Shown: piece after piece, positions 1 through 9,051 of the stretch
How positions within the stretch are numbered: the stretch's first letter is position 1
How the letters are laid out: each line of letters opens with the position of its first letter
Assembly: GCA_011763485.2 (NCBI GenBank)
Contig: JAANSK020277824.1
Coordinates: 1-20,759, forward strand
Direction of reading: 5' to 3'
DNA from: Isoetes engelmannii
Taxonomy: Eukaryota > Streptophyta > Lycopodiopsida > Isoetales > Isoetaceae
Length of the DNA stretch: 20,759 nt
The notes under the pieces: generated by a model
Databases searched by the model: none
Told to the model about the DNA's origin: nothing
What the model saw: only the letters and a program-made list of their open reading frames with translations
Program-made: the position numbers and the translations under genes

Positions 1-369
1 TGCCATACTCTTTACTCCTCAATCGCCTGTCTAACCAGCTTGGCGTACATACTGTTCCTGCTCAGGTAAAATATGGTAGTTCCATATAATATTAAAGGTT
101 GAAAGCTTGAAAATATCTTTAGTTTCATATAATGTTAAAGGTTGAATGAAAAATATGGTGCCAATACTAAGATGTCGATATCCTATCCTATTGTTTAAAT
201 TCGGTTTTTCTGGCATTCCAAAGACTTTTTGGAATTTTTACTTAATTTGATTTCCTAAGATTTTAAGGGTTTTGATGGCCCAAATAAAATTCTGATTTGC
301 CAAAAATCGGGCAAATTCCCGTCGCCTTGATTTTGGAATTAGAAAACAATATGCATAAGACGTGGCTTG
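1..369. other. AT-rich spacer, no gene recognised
   Basis: No convincing coding region is visible; the open frames here are short and of low complexity. The only structure is a diverged direct repeat, about 23 bp, at 81-103 and 124-146 (core CATATAATRTTAAAGGTTGAA), with a 43-bp offset. Confidence 0.5.
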
Positions 370-493
370 CATGGCGTGCATGCTTGCATGGCTTGCATGC
401 TCCCATGGCGTGCATGCTTGCATGGCTTGCATGCTCTCATGGCGTGCATGCTTGCATGGCTTGCATGCTCCCATAGCGTGCATGGCTTGCATG
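370..493. repeat. 34-bp minisatellite, about 3.7 copies
   Basis: Three complete 34-bp units lie at 370-403, 404-437 and 438-471, followed by a partial unit from 472. Each unit starts CATGGCGTGCATGCTTGC and also contains GGCTTGCATGCTCC. The copies differ at only one or two bases, so the array is young or homogenised. It is dense in GCATGC palindromes and in the RY motif CATGCA/TGCATG recognised by plant B3-domain factors. Both strands read open through it, giving Met/Ala/Cys/His-rich frames; this is best explained by the repetitive, near-palindromic composition and not by coding. Confidence 0.9.
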
Positions 494-1948
494 ATCAAGG
501 TACTAGCTAGCTATAAAGATGCTCAGGGGAGAGGTCAAAAGGCATTCAATATCCATGCAGAGCTCGTGGTTGGGTGGTGAGTATAGCTAGCACGTCATTT
601 GTGCTTAAGCCATCTCCAAGAAAGGCAAAAGCTTTAACATACAACTGTAGTTCTTTTCCAGGATTGCTTTGTGAAGATACAATCGTTTATCCATCCTCTT
701 CATCTTTGCTATATCAAAGCAACGTCTTCTATGTCACAAATGTCAATGTTTTTGTAGTGTATTACCTATTTAAAAAATGTATAGATTGTAAAGACTCATA
801 TTTTTGTAAAATGTATGCATGCGAGGAAGTTATCCTATATCTTCGTTTCCTTCATCATATATTGTCTATAGTAGAGGTATTGAAGGAGACACTTATCGGC
901 TAATATGCATATGTTCGTGGAAAAGATAGCTTTGATGTTTCAAATGTTTTCTATTACTGAGTCATTGCCATAGTTATATGTGAAAACTCAATACGTCTTT
1001 TGTGAGCAATTGACCATGATGAACCACTACATAATCAAACTAAAAAGACTAATGAATCAATACATGTGAGGAAGATGCTCATTATATTACTAGAGAAGAC
1101 CGTTGGTAGTCATTAGATTCCAACAATGCTCTCACAATGGTCCCATAAAATGCTTCTATGTATGGTGCAACTTTGCACTTTCAATAGAAGCAACCCTTAT
1201 TAATAGCTACATTTGTATGATTGACATTCCTAAGCTATCGCTACTTTGGACTTGCTTTGCATTTCTCTAAATTACATAACCTACCAATCCATTTATAAAC
1301 GCATGCGAATTCCATTTTCCTACTTACGTGATGTGTTTGTAAGCTTTCGAATTCTCAATTGTGTAACTTCTTTTATTTTTTTCCAAATAAAAGAATAACA
1401 ATATTCATTCCTCCAAATATAGCATTGTGTGGATGTTTACGACTTCATAGACACCTACAATAAAACTGTATTTATGCCCGGCACGCTCGGGCACCCGTTA
1501 CTAGTAACATGAAAATAGGATTCTTACAATTTAATAGAATTTTTTGCCTCTAGCATATGTCTCTAAGAATATTGTCTAGAAGCCCCTCGGTTCCCTCCGT
1601 GCCAGGTATGTTCTCTAATACTTGTTTTCTTTCTTTTGAGGTTCCTTACCCTGAGTCATGGATCCCTTAGACAATTTTGGGGCGGTATTGGATTCTGAAT
1701 ATCGGTTATATTTTTTCATTAAGCCGTCTTTAGGGTAAAATTATTTGAATCATAGGTTTTTCCGTCTTTTGTTCCAAGTTTAATGGTCAAGATGGTGGGT
1801 CTCAGATGTCAAAAGGTCCTCGGGCCAGGTTACAATTGTGGTCCTAGGGTTAGGTTACAATCATGTAGTAAAATTATTGGAGAGTCCGGGATATCATTTT
1901 AGGAAATACCTATTAGCGGGTCATGGTTTTTAAGGTATTAGAGTTTTG
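494..1948. other. Spacer, no gene recognised
   Basis: No domain or credible splice structure was found. The longest plus-strand frame (to 903) encodes about 100 residues of unrecognised sequence and is probably chance. A short imperfect inverted repeat, GCCCG at 1478 and CGGGC at 1490, and an imperfect tandem pair around AGGTTACAAT (about 1816-1863) are the only local structures noted. Confidence 0.4.
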
Positions 1949-1970
1949 TTCCTTCCTTCCTTCCTTCCTT
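1949..1970. repeat. (CCTT)n microsatellite
   Basis: Five consecutive CCTT units preceded by TT. It is a simple sequence with no flanking gene. Confidence 0.9.
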
Positions 1971-2130
1971 AAAATTGATAGTGGGTCAAAAATGCTAGGT
2001 TTTAAAAATATTTATGTTGTGGATCTCCTGGGGGCAGTGCCGACTTGGAAGTTATTCTATGGGCGGCTTTTCTTTTTGAGGAACTGGTTTATATCTGTGT
2101 GAGGCTCTTATAAGGGTCCTTTAGAATTAT

Positions 2131-2239
2131 TGGGTGTATCCCAAGTTTGTGTCTGGGCGTATCCCACCCAGAGGCCGCAAGGCCATTTGAGTATGGATCC
2201 TACGGGAGTAGGATCGAATTTGCGACTGGGCGTATCCCA
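2131..2239. repeat. Three copies of TGGGYGTATCCCA
   Basis: The 13-mer TGGGYGTATCCCA, whose TGGG and CCCA ends are complementary, occurs at 2131-2143, 2154-2166 and 2227-2239. The surrounding sequence is more GC-rich than its neighbours and may be part of an old repeat. No coding function or element boundary could be assigned. Confidence 0.6.
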
Positions 2240-2380
2240 GGGGTCGTGGGGCCTGTTGAAGCAGTGAGTTCGGAGTCATCATGGAGGTAATATGCTGCCC
2301 TCCCGCTGTGGGAGACTAGTGACATCCTCGGGTGTTGCATCCGGTACCTGCGCGTGTTGCAGGGGCTGTCATACGCACCC

Positions 2381-2401
2381 GGGGGGGGGGGGGGGGGGGG
2401 G
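2381..2401. repeat. Poly-G tract (21 G)
   Basis: An uninterrupted run of 21 G, preceded by CCC. Tract length in such homopolymers is often unreliable in assemblies. The sequence could form a G-quadruplex. Confidence 0.85.
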
Positions 2402-2540
2402 CGGGTTTGTGGGTCCCGGCTCTGGAGTAGGCCTGCAAAGAAGCGCGTTTAGAGGCCCGTTCGTGGACTCCCCATGTAGTAGCAGGTATGAAAGGAGTGC
2501 AGGGGTCTGCTATGAAAGGAGCTCTCCTAGTGGTGCAAGT

Positions 2541-2811
2541 AAGACCCAAATCATCAAAATCATCATCAAAAAGATCACAAGCAGAATTGCACAAGATCTA
2601 AATCACTGAAGCAAATCAAAATTGAAGACGTGCTATTGCCATTCTTTGTTCTCGAGCTAGGCAACGCCATAGTCGAATGGAACATAGTTCAAGGCTTGAA
2701 GCAAAATCAATATCCTCTCCAGCTAGCCCAGTTCGATCTTTCTCAAGCAAGCTGCCACAACTCTTAGAAGCTGTTCTCGACGACGTTGATTGCCTTTTGC
2801 ATTTCGAGTGA
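2541..2811 (+). pseudogene. Possible decayed coding fragment, unidentified
   Basis: A plus-strand frame of about 60 codons, from about 2629 to a TGA at 2809-2811, has protein-like composition: a basic Arg/Gln-rich stretch, then Ser-rich sequence, then an acidic Leu-rich end (QLLEAVLDDVDCLLHFE). Just upstream, a Lys/Ser-rich then basic stretch (from about 2548) reads as a continuation in other frames if one or two small indels are allowed. That would make this a broken gene end. I do not recognise the family, and no start codon or splice site is secure. It may be a chance frame. Confidence 0.22.
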
Positions 2812-3041
2812 CACAATAGCTATATGCGATTAACCTGCTACTCACGATCATCCAGTGAGCAGTGACCCACAATTGCAGGTAGTCTCCGATGATGACCTGA
2901 TATATGCATGTAAATGTCAGAAAGAATATCCACAGGTTAATAATTCAAAGAATATTTTCGCCCCACCACATAAACGAGATTATGCCCTTATTTTTAAGGG
3001 GACCAAAAAAACTCATCCATAACTTCCCTCCCTTAATATTA

Positions 3042-3301
3042 CGCGCCAAATGGCCCAGGAGATGCCCAGGAACTGACGTGGCAGATTTGACGGTTTGGAT
3101 GCGGTCCCTTCATATTTTACTCCATTCATAAACCTCTTGCATGCAATCGTCGGAGCAAGGGCGATTCGGTCCTTCTTGTCGTCGGATCCTCCGGAGGTGT
3201 GGTCTGGGCCCAAAAGCTGTAGATTGGAGTTCCACACGGGAGCTCCTTGGAGGAGATCCGTTTACCAAGAAGGTAGGCGTGCTTTGGAATTTTAGGGTTT
3301 C
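3042..3301 (+). promoter_or_regulatory. Housekeeping-type promoter/5' region of the CDC5-like gene
   Basis: Several plant proliferation-gene motifs cluster here. CGCGCCAAA at 3042-3050 is the complement of TTTGGCGCG and fits the E2F consensus TTTSGCGCS. TGGCCCA at 3051-3057 and TGGGCC at 3205-3210 are site-II/GGCCCA-type boxes. TGACGTGGCA at 3074-3083 has an ACGT core typical of bZIP sites. TTTAGGGTTT at 3291-3300 is a telo-box, here inside the presumed first intron. No strong TATA box was seen. The cluster lies 180-440 bp upstream of the start codon and supports transcription of the gene. The motif matches are read directly; their function is inferred. Confidence 0.55.
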
Positions 3302-3438
3302 TGTTCTTCTAGGTTTTCTATCCTAGCATAGTTCTTGAAAAATATAGGTTGTCTAATACAATCTCTTGCATTTTTTTTGAAGATCTACATCTAGGTCCTT
3401 TCTTAACCTTGATTCAGAACCTGAATCTTTGTTTTCAG
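3273..3438 (+). other. Predicted 5'-UTR intron of the CDC5-like gene
   Basis: A donor (CCAAGAAG|GTAGGC) and a pyrimidine-rich acceptor (TTGTTTTCAG at 3438) bracket 166 bp of T-rich sequence with the telo-box near its 5' end. In the frame of the downstream ATG a TAG lies at 3448-3450, so any upstream exon is untranslated unless splicing differs. A leader intron is common in plant housekeeping genes. Confidence 0.45.
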
Positions 3439-3480
3439 CTGAAATTATAGGTCTCAGACTGAATTGTTGAAGCGACGTTG

Positions 3481-4127
3481 ATGCAAATGGATATGGAGCG
3501 TAGAGAAGATGCCGATCTTCTAGATGATCTGGAACTAGAAGAGGCTGAAGAGCTTATCAGGAACGAAGAAACTATTGAGACTGTAGGTTTTAAGCGCCAC
3601 GAATTAAAAGAGGTAAATCTTTCTAGGTTTTGTTTTATATTTGTTTGCCATGAAAGGATGTACACATGAAATGTGCAGAAGGCATGGTTTTATTTTACCT
3701 AAATTCCATTACCATCCGTTTCTAGGCTTCTGAGTTGATAGAGGAAGAAACCAATGTGTTGTGCCAAGGTATGGATCGTGACCACATGATATACTTTCGT
3801 ACAAGAAATAAATCGCCTAAACTAGTCAGGCTTGCCGCGCTAAAATGTGAATATGAATTTTTTAAAAAGCGCGTGGATGCTATGTCAAAGCAGGCATTTC
3901 ATGTGGAGAAAAAACTGGAGTGTCTCATACAAGTTACTCAGATGCCAGGTTTGAATAGATTGCATCAGGATCTCCTTGATGGTCCTGAACGAATTAAAGA
4001 TTTGAAAGATGCATTGAAAGAGGAGAAAAGAGTGATGCAGCTTAGATATGAGAATTTATTTAAGATGGTGATGCAAGAGCATGATACTAGAGTTGCTGCA
4101 CAGAAGATAGAACAAGAGCATGATTGA
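3481..4127 (+). CDS. CDC5/Cef1-like C-terminal tail protein (MYB domain absent), two exons
   Basis: Exon 1 is 3481-3612 (44 codons), the intron is 3613-3725 (GAG|GTAAAT ... TTTCTAG|GC), and exon 2 is 3726-4127, ending in TGA. The splice keeps phase 0 and gives 177 aa. The protein is charged and mostly helical. It resembles the C-terminal region of plant CDC5, the MYB-related core subunit of the spliceosomal Prp19/NineTeen (MAC) complex. Three blocks match in order: ELKEASELIEEE, which spans the splice junction; DHMIYFRTR; and MQLRYENLFKMV near the end, preceded by a coiled coil. The comparison is from remembered family sequence, not a search. CDC5 proteins exceed 800 residues and begin with MYB repeats; nothing like them occurs in the 3.4 kb upstream. 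The intron argues against a processed retrocopy. It is probably a truncated paralogue that could bind NTC partners through its tail. ATG 3481 is the first in-frame Met; Met3 and Met5 are alternatives. Confidence 0.6.
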
Positions 4128-5355
4128 TAGACCCTAAAGACTAAGAGATTATTGTTTTGTTTAGTCTTGTTGATTACTAAAGCGATTTGAGTAACTTAGT
4201 ATAAACAGCAGGAGCCATCAAGCTTGAAATCGCCGGTTTGTTTAGAAGTACTTTCTAAAATTATAATTTTGCCAATTGTGTGGTTTCATTCTCTAGCAGC
4301 TACAATTTACATTTAGTTTTACCACATGCTCCATTGTGGGAGAGCAATTTCTCCAAAATCCCCCCATTATCATCAAAATCTTGGGTTTGGAAGCACTGTT
4401 TGGAAGGAAGATGTTAAAATAGTACCACAAAACCACCAAAAAAAAAAGAAAAAACAAGAACAAGGATGATAGTATGACATAAGGATACAATTGTGTATAC
4501 AATTGAGTTTCCTCTACTCATAACTTGATTGAGAATCTGCAACTATTATCAATGAGCCAAGCTTTGCAAAATGTTCGCATCCAAGCTTCTTCCAAGAATT
4601 TTGCTAGAATAGGAAGCAAACTATTGTGTATGAGCAAAAAACCTATGCTTGGGAGCCATGAGTTCATTTAAAGCACATAAAGTACCATATAAACTAGAAT
4701 AATGAATTCTTCTAACAATCTCAATAAATATACTAATATTTGATCCTTTTGTAACAACCATCGAGCTTGACATCCTTGTGTTGTGTACAAAATGTGGTAG
4801 CATTCCTAATGTGAGTAGCTATCTTCTCATAGTTTCCTTCATAACTATCTTCGAAAAGAAGAATCATCCGTGCAAATTGGTAAGTTCAAAATGATCAAAA
4901 AGAGAAGAAAATAGGAAAACTTCAGCAAGGCTTTGCTCGAGGTTGACCTGCTAAAACATGTGAATAGCAGTCGCAATACCCTAAATTGCCACCGTAAACA
5001 TAAAGAAAATAGGAACCATAGTACACAAGAACACAACTGCTTGATCTGTTGTTCGTAAGAGAGAATGAGTACAAAGCTCCTCAAGCTTAGGAGCACTGCT
5101 AAAATCACCCCGTCCAGAGAATCAAGAGTTGGACGGTGGTCTACTGATGTCGTCACAAACAGTGCTTTCTATGTAGGTTTGTAAAATACTGGTTTATTTT
5201 GTCACGACAACATCATGACAATTATCCAATTTCCAACCCTCCCCCTCAAAATAAACTTATTCTACATCTATCCAAACCCCCGGGGGGGTGCACATTTTGA
5301 AAAAGGGTGTCTTCATGTGTGTGCACAGAAGGGAGCCATGTTTCTCCTTTTTACG
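4128..5355. other. Spacer after the CDC5-like gene, no gene recognised
   Basis: The first 150 bp or so are presumably 3' UTR of the upstream gene; no canonical AATAAA stands out. A minus-strand frame at 4845-5156 is rich in Leu, Ser and Phe and reads like a random hydrophobic shadow. No domain, tRNA or terminal repeat was found. The rest is AT-rich unassigned sequence. Confidence 0.4.
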
Positions 5356-5497
5356 TACGTATTGTTAGGGTGGAGGCAATTATTGCCAATTTCAGACCTG
5401 TATTATTTTCTGTGGTGCATTCGTCTTGCCAATGCCTTATAGTGAGTGTATATTAGGCCACATCATCGCATAATTACCTCCACCCTAATATTACGTA
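5356..5497. mobile_element. MITE-like inverted-repeat element
   Basis: Arms of about 25 bp at 5358-5382 and 5471-5495 are inverted complements with about three mismatches; the shared core is TTAGGGTGGAGG, with CCTCCACCCTAA on the other side. The element would be 138 bp, flanked by TA on both sides (5356-5357 and 5496-5497). A TA target duplication is the mark of Tc1/mariner-derived (Stowaway-type) MITEs. It has no coding capacity. The TA pair is weak evidence because the ends are TACGTA-like, so the exact borders may be off by a few bases. Confidence 0.5.
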
Positions 5498-5512
5498 GCG
5501 TGAATGCTCCCT

Positions 5513-5591
5513 TGTAGGACATTTCTTGGGGAGCGGGCTTAGCTCGCCCTAACGGGCTCGCCAAGCCCGTTACCTCAAGAAATGTCCTACA
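5513..5591. repeat. Perfect 16-bp inverted repeat with nested hairpins
   Basis: TGTAGGACATTTCTTG at 5513-5528 is perfectly complementary to 5576-5591. The 47-bp loop holds further complementary pieces: GCGGGCTT near 5533 with AAGCCCG near 5563, and GCCC with GGGC around CTAAC. Weaker complementarity continues outward to about 5502/5603. This is a foldback or MITE-like structure directly next to the preceding inverted-repeat element. It could also be the stem of an unannotated small-RNA precursor. Confidence 0.65.
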
Positions 5592-5714
5592 GAGGAACAT
5601 TACACCTAACGTATATGGACGACATTGTTAAGGTATTTAAAAAAAAAGAAAAAATAAGTTAGGGGGTAAGGTACAATGGTTTTCCTCCCCTCTTATACAT
5701 ATACGGCAGGGGTA

Positions 5715-5740
5715 CCCCCCCCCCCCCCCCCCCCCCCCCC
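5715..5740. repeat. Poly-C tract (26 C)
   Basis: An uninterrupted run of 26 C. Its length is likely uncertain in the assembly. It sits 45 bp before the candidate small exon at 5785. Confidence 0.85.
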
Positions 5741-5784
5741 GAGCCCTTTGTAGCATATGTCAAGGGCCGAGGAAGGCGTCGTTG

Positions 5785-5847
5785 ATGAACATCTTCGTTA
5801 ATCTGCAGATCACATCCGGAGACGACGATCACATTCCTTCAGCTGCG
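5785..5847 (+). other. Weak candidate small coding exon
   Basis: ATG at 5785 opens 21 codons ending at a good donor (GCG|GTAAGC at 5848). The peptide ends GDDDHIPSAA and is unrecognised. A possible acceptor (GATAACAG at 5953) would continue the frame for 27 more codons to a stop near 6034. The second part looks like repeat and not protein. There is no homology or transcript support, so treat this as a lead only. Confidence 0.15.
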
Positions 5848-6170
5848 GTAAGCCAAATGACGGTTAAGCAGCATTTCGAAAGCATTTCGCATCCGCATTG
5901 TTCAATCAATTTTTTACTTTGAAATGTTCTTTGTTTTTTGTATCTGATAACAGACCACGAACTATTTTTTAGGGTGCTCTGTCAGTCTCTATCAGTGCCC
6001 CATGAGGTCACCTATTAGTACTCCACGAGGTTAGAATAGGTAGATGTCGTTTTTGTATTATGAAATGAATGAGATAAAATGGGATTAAATCCGAGGGAAA
6101 ACCCAGTGAAGAGATAGCAAGCTAAATAAACTTTCCAAGCTTAGTCAAGATGCAGCCCATAATGAAGCAA
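5848..6170. other. Spacer, possibly including an older LINE tail (minus)
   Basis: Between about 6060 and 6105 the minus strand reads GGGTTTTCCCTCGG followed by an A/T-rich ATTTC-like end. This resembles the TTTTTCCCTCG stretch in the LINE tail at 10738-10750. No gene is visible. Confidence 0.3.
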
Positions 6171-6789
6171 ATAAGATAAGATAAGAGAATTTTTAACGTC
6201 ACGCCACAAAGGCAGCATCCTATCGCACATGTGACGGTACAGAATATTGGACCAAAGGCCTAGCAGAACCAAACGGGGTGACATAGTCACATCATAATAA
6301 TAACAACAATAACAAAATAAAAATGATATGCACCAACACAGATGTATATAGAAGAGCGGGACTAGCCCCACACAGTCCAGGGGTCGGGAGGCCACTGATC
6401 CCTAATAATAGCACGACCGCCCCACTTACATTGCAGTCGAGCCTCGCAAACCCGACAAAGTTCCTCTATACGTCTGCAAGCTGGATGGGGATGAGTTCTT
6501 CTTGCACAAAGAAGGTGGTCCCCTTCAAGCGATTACCGTGCCGCAGAATATGCAGACGTAAAATAGCATCCCGAAACCGCACCAAAAGGTGACAGAGATG
6601 GTCGGGTCATGCTGCTCCAACATCACTAGCAGATACGATGTCGGATGCCTCGATCTGCATTTCTTCAGCAAAGAAGCGGCGTGCCTCCGCAATAATCAAG
6701 CAATCACCCGCCTCGGGAAGCCCAAAGAGGCATTCTTCTTTATTGCCAGCCCAAAAATGTAACGAAGAAAATGCATAGGCCTCCACCAT
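6171..6789 (-). mobile_element. LINE fragment: ORF1-like protein remnant joined to a LINE 3' tail
   Basis: Read on the minus strand, the frame starting at 6789 continues to about 6340 interrupted only by in-frame stops (TGA at 6607-6609, TAG near 6475) and no frameshift. It resembles the RNA-binding region of L1-type ORF1 proteins. A LFGLPEAG segment is followed by a helical stretch (AEARRFFAEEMQIEASDI), then LVRFRDAILRL, then LKGTTFFVQEEL, matching the family's typical succession of a GLPE-like strand, a VRF strand and a K-G-T-x-x-F-x-x-E-(D/E)-L motif. Downstream the strand reads CTTTGTGGCGTGACGTTAAA and ends in TTATC repeats (6171-6190), like the other LINE tails here. No reverse transcriptase lies between, so ORF2 is missing. 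The first stop is compatible with CGA-to-TGA decay of a methylated CpG. The element is dead. Confidence 0.6.
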
Positions 6790-6908
6790 AGTTCTATCAC
6801 GTTTCCAGTATTAGGTACCATTAATTTTTATTCCCAGCCATTCAAAATTATGGAGTAGAAGGTGAGTAGATTTGTACCAAGTTCTATGACATATTCCAGC
6901 ATTAGGCC
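6785..6908. repeat. Diverged direct repeat at the 5' edge of the LINE remnant
   Basis: AGTTCTATCACGTTTCCAGT followed by ATTAGG (6790-6815) recurs as AGTTCTATGACATATTCCAG followed by CATTAGG (6881-6907). The copies are about 91 bp apart. They could be a local duplication or the remains of a target duplication; the matching flank on the other side of the LINE was not found. Confidence 0.4.
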
Positions 6909-9048
6909 TTATAGGTTCTTTGTTATATCAATTGTTGAAAGGAAAATGTTTTGGTAGACATGGAACCATTTCACGAATTAATGCATTTTCAATTGCATTT
7001 TTGTGTGGACTGAGGTATTGTTACTTGGTAATATGAAATGCAAAAAGGAAGAGCTCGAGGTAGCTATAAATGAGTATGTTATTGGATGCTTTTGTGCTCC
7101 ATATCTTTGTGTAAGTTGTGTCTAGACAACATTTGCACAACCAATGGCTGTTCAATACAGGATGGCAGTCTTTTTGTTTTGTTCCTGCTACAATAGAAGA
7201 CCGTTGTTTATGATTAGCAAGCCTTCTACAATTCCTCAAAAAACAAGCTGGGCATATTTGCTAACATTTGTTCTTCTTGCAGGATGTAAGGCTGTCTATT
7301 TTGGAAAGCAATTCCATGTTCTAGAGAGCTTGGCATAAGCACAGCAAGGATGGATGATGTACTTCATGTAGATAAGCATAAGCGTTCTGCTTTGTTTGGT
7401 TTGTTTTATATCAAGGATTTGGACAAGAACAACCCTTGAATTAAGTGTGCCATCTTGTTGGGTTTCATAGGTACATGACGTTTATTTGAAGTCTACTAAT
7501 TGCAGTGGAATGCAAAACAAATAAGCATTGTCATTCCAATATGGGAAGATGAGGATGGGGCTATAACAGAATGTTATTATCATGGTAGAGAAATCTCACA
7601 AGACCATAAATTTTGTCTGGACTGGCAGTTAGTTTGAAAGTGAAAGAAGGCTCTTAATTTTTTTAACCCACTTACAAATAAACAACATTCTTCCTAATGT
7701 GCCAACTGAGAATTCCAAAAGTTTATCTTCATGTTTGGCTACTCGGCCATAGGATATTCTGTAACCAACCCATCAGATTATATAATTCTAGAAAACATTA
7801 GCAGCAACTCATTATGTGTTTCTGCTCTCAGTCAATGCAATTTCATGATAACATTCAGATCTTTTTTGGATGCATAATACATCTTTTTGCTGATGAAGGA
7901 ATAACTCTATGGTTTGCAATTTGTGCAACATGATCACATTAAACCTGTGTTCGATGCATACTATCTAGAAAGGTTTCATACATTATGTTCAAAAATTCGT
8001 TTTTGATGCATGGTACTGTAGAAAAGTTTCATAGATCATGCTTCAGGCATCGTGAAAGCATGTAGAAGTGTTGATGATGTTTCTGGACGTATTGCAATTA
8101 CTTGGGTTTACAGTTTTAAGGAACATTGGTGGTGTACCTTGCAGGGATCCAAGGTAGACTTGCATGATCAAGTTTCCCTTCAATTTTGCATGTATTGCAT
8201 TTACTCCTGCTATGATTTGCTCCATTGCTCTAACATTTTGTTTAGAGTAGCCCTCTAATATCTCCTCTACTATGTACAACCCTTTTTGTTATGCATGGAG
8301 GAACTGGAACTACTGCCTTGTTATAGATTTCCATGTATCTTTTTGCAAAAGCACTATTGCATGTATTTAATATTCGATGCCCAATCTAGAGAAATTTAGA
8401 GCATTATCTGTTTTGCTCAGTGATCGACAGCCACCCGCATCTTACTATAAGATGCTTTAGCCACACATCCTGCAACATCAACACATGGCTGGAGATTGAA
8501 TAGATATGGATTCTCGGCCCTCAGATCATCATTTCGGCAGCTACAACAGGGTTTTGGGTCGAATTTGAAAGGTTCTTTGAAGCATTTGAGTGATGGTTAA
8601 GGGCAGTATGAAATTTCTCAGGTTTTAAGAAAGTTTATCTTGTTTTTACTCATCAATTGGCACTCTTGGCATCCAGCAAGTGTGCTGCAAGCATACCAGG
8701 GTCTACATTGCAAGTTTGTTAATGCTCAATATTTATCTATTTGCATGATATGTCTAAGGCTGCTGCTATAGATTAAAGGTGGTGTCTTATAGAAATTTAA
8801 ATTATCAAACGCATCTTTCCCGCATCTAAAACGATAGATGCTTCGATCCTTTAGATGCTTTAGATGCTCCACATCTGATGCATCTATCTTTGACCACTTA
8901 TGAACACTGGTTTTAATTCATCCAATAGTGTTATGCATTCTGAACGTTAAGGAATATGTTTTGTATTTGACGCCCAATCTAGAGAAACTTAGAGCATTAT
9001 CTGTTACAATTCATCCAACAGTGTTATGCATTACGAACGTTAAGGAAT
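6909..9048. other. Long AT-rich spacer with scattered short duplications, no gene recognised
   Basis: About 2.1 kb without a convincing gene. Open frames at 7144-7338 (plus) and 8043-8279 (minus) have no recognisable domain. Small diverged repeats occur: 7951-7980 matches 8003-8033 (GATGCAT ... GTTTCATA), and six AGATGC/GCATCT motifs cluster at 8811-8886. Confidence 0.4.
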
Positions 9049-9051
9049 ATG
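8362..9051. repeat. Interleaved duplicated segments A and B
   Basis: Segment A (TGTATTT, a variable spacer, then GCCCAATCTAGAGAAA and AGAGCATTATCTGTT) occurs at 8362-8412 and 8962-9005. Segment B (AATTCATCCAAYAGTGTTAT, then GCATT and GAACGTTAAGGAATATG) occurs at 8915-8958 and 9008-9051. The order near the end is B-A-B, which suggests a segmental or tandem duplication. Confidence 0.7.

Noticed and set aside
362-580. Open frames on both strands through the minisatellite, giving Met/Ala/Cys/His-rich peptides
   Set aside because: The 34-bp unit is near-palindromic and lacks stops by composition; no start context, domain or neighbouring exon supports coding.
574-903. 109-codon plus-strand ORF
   Set aside because: The first codon is not an ATG, composition is atypical and no motif is recognisable; probably chance in spacer DNA.
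2292-2609. Plus and minus ORFs across the poly-G tract encoding Gly or Pro runs
   Set aside because: The reading frame depends on an unreliable homopolymer length, and the product is low complexity.
4845-5156. 103-codon minus-strand hydrophobic ORF
   Set aside because: It has Leu/Phe/Ser bias but no membrane-protein family pattern, promoter or splice context; treated as a random frame.
5280-5740. CRISPR array or prokaryotic regulatory hairpins
   Set aside because: The inverted repeats are not regularly spaced direct repeats, and the surrounding sequence is eukaryotic.
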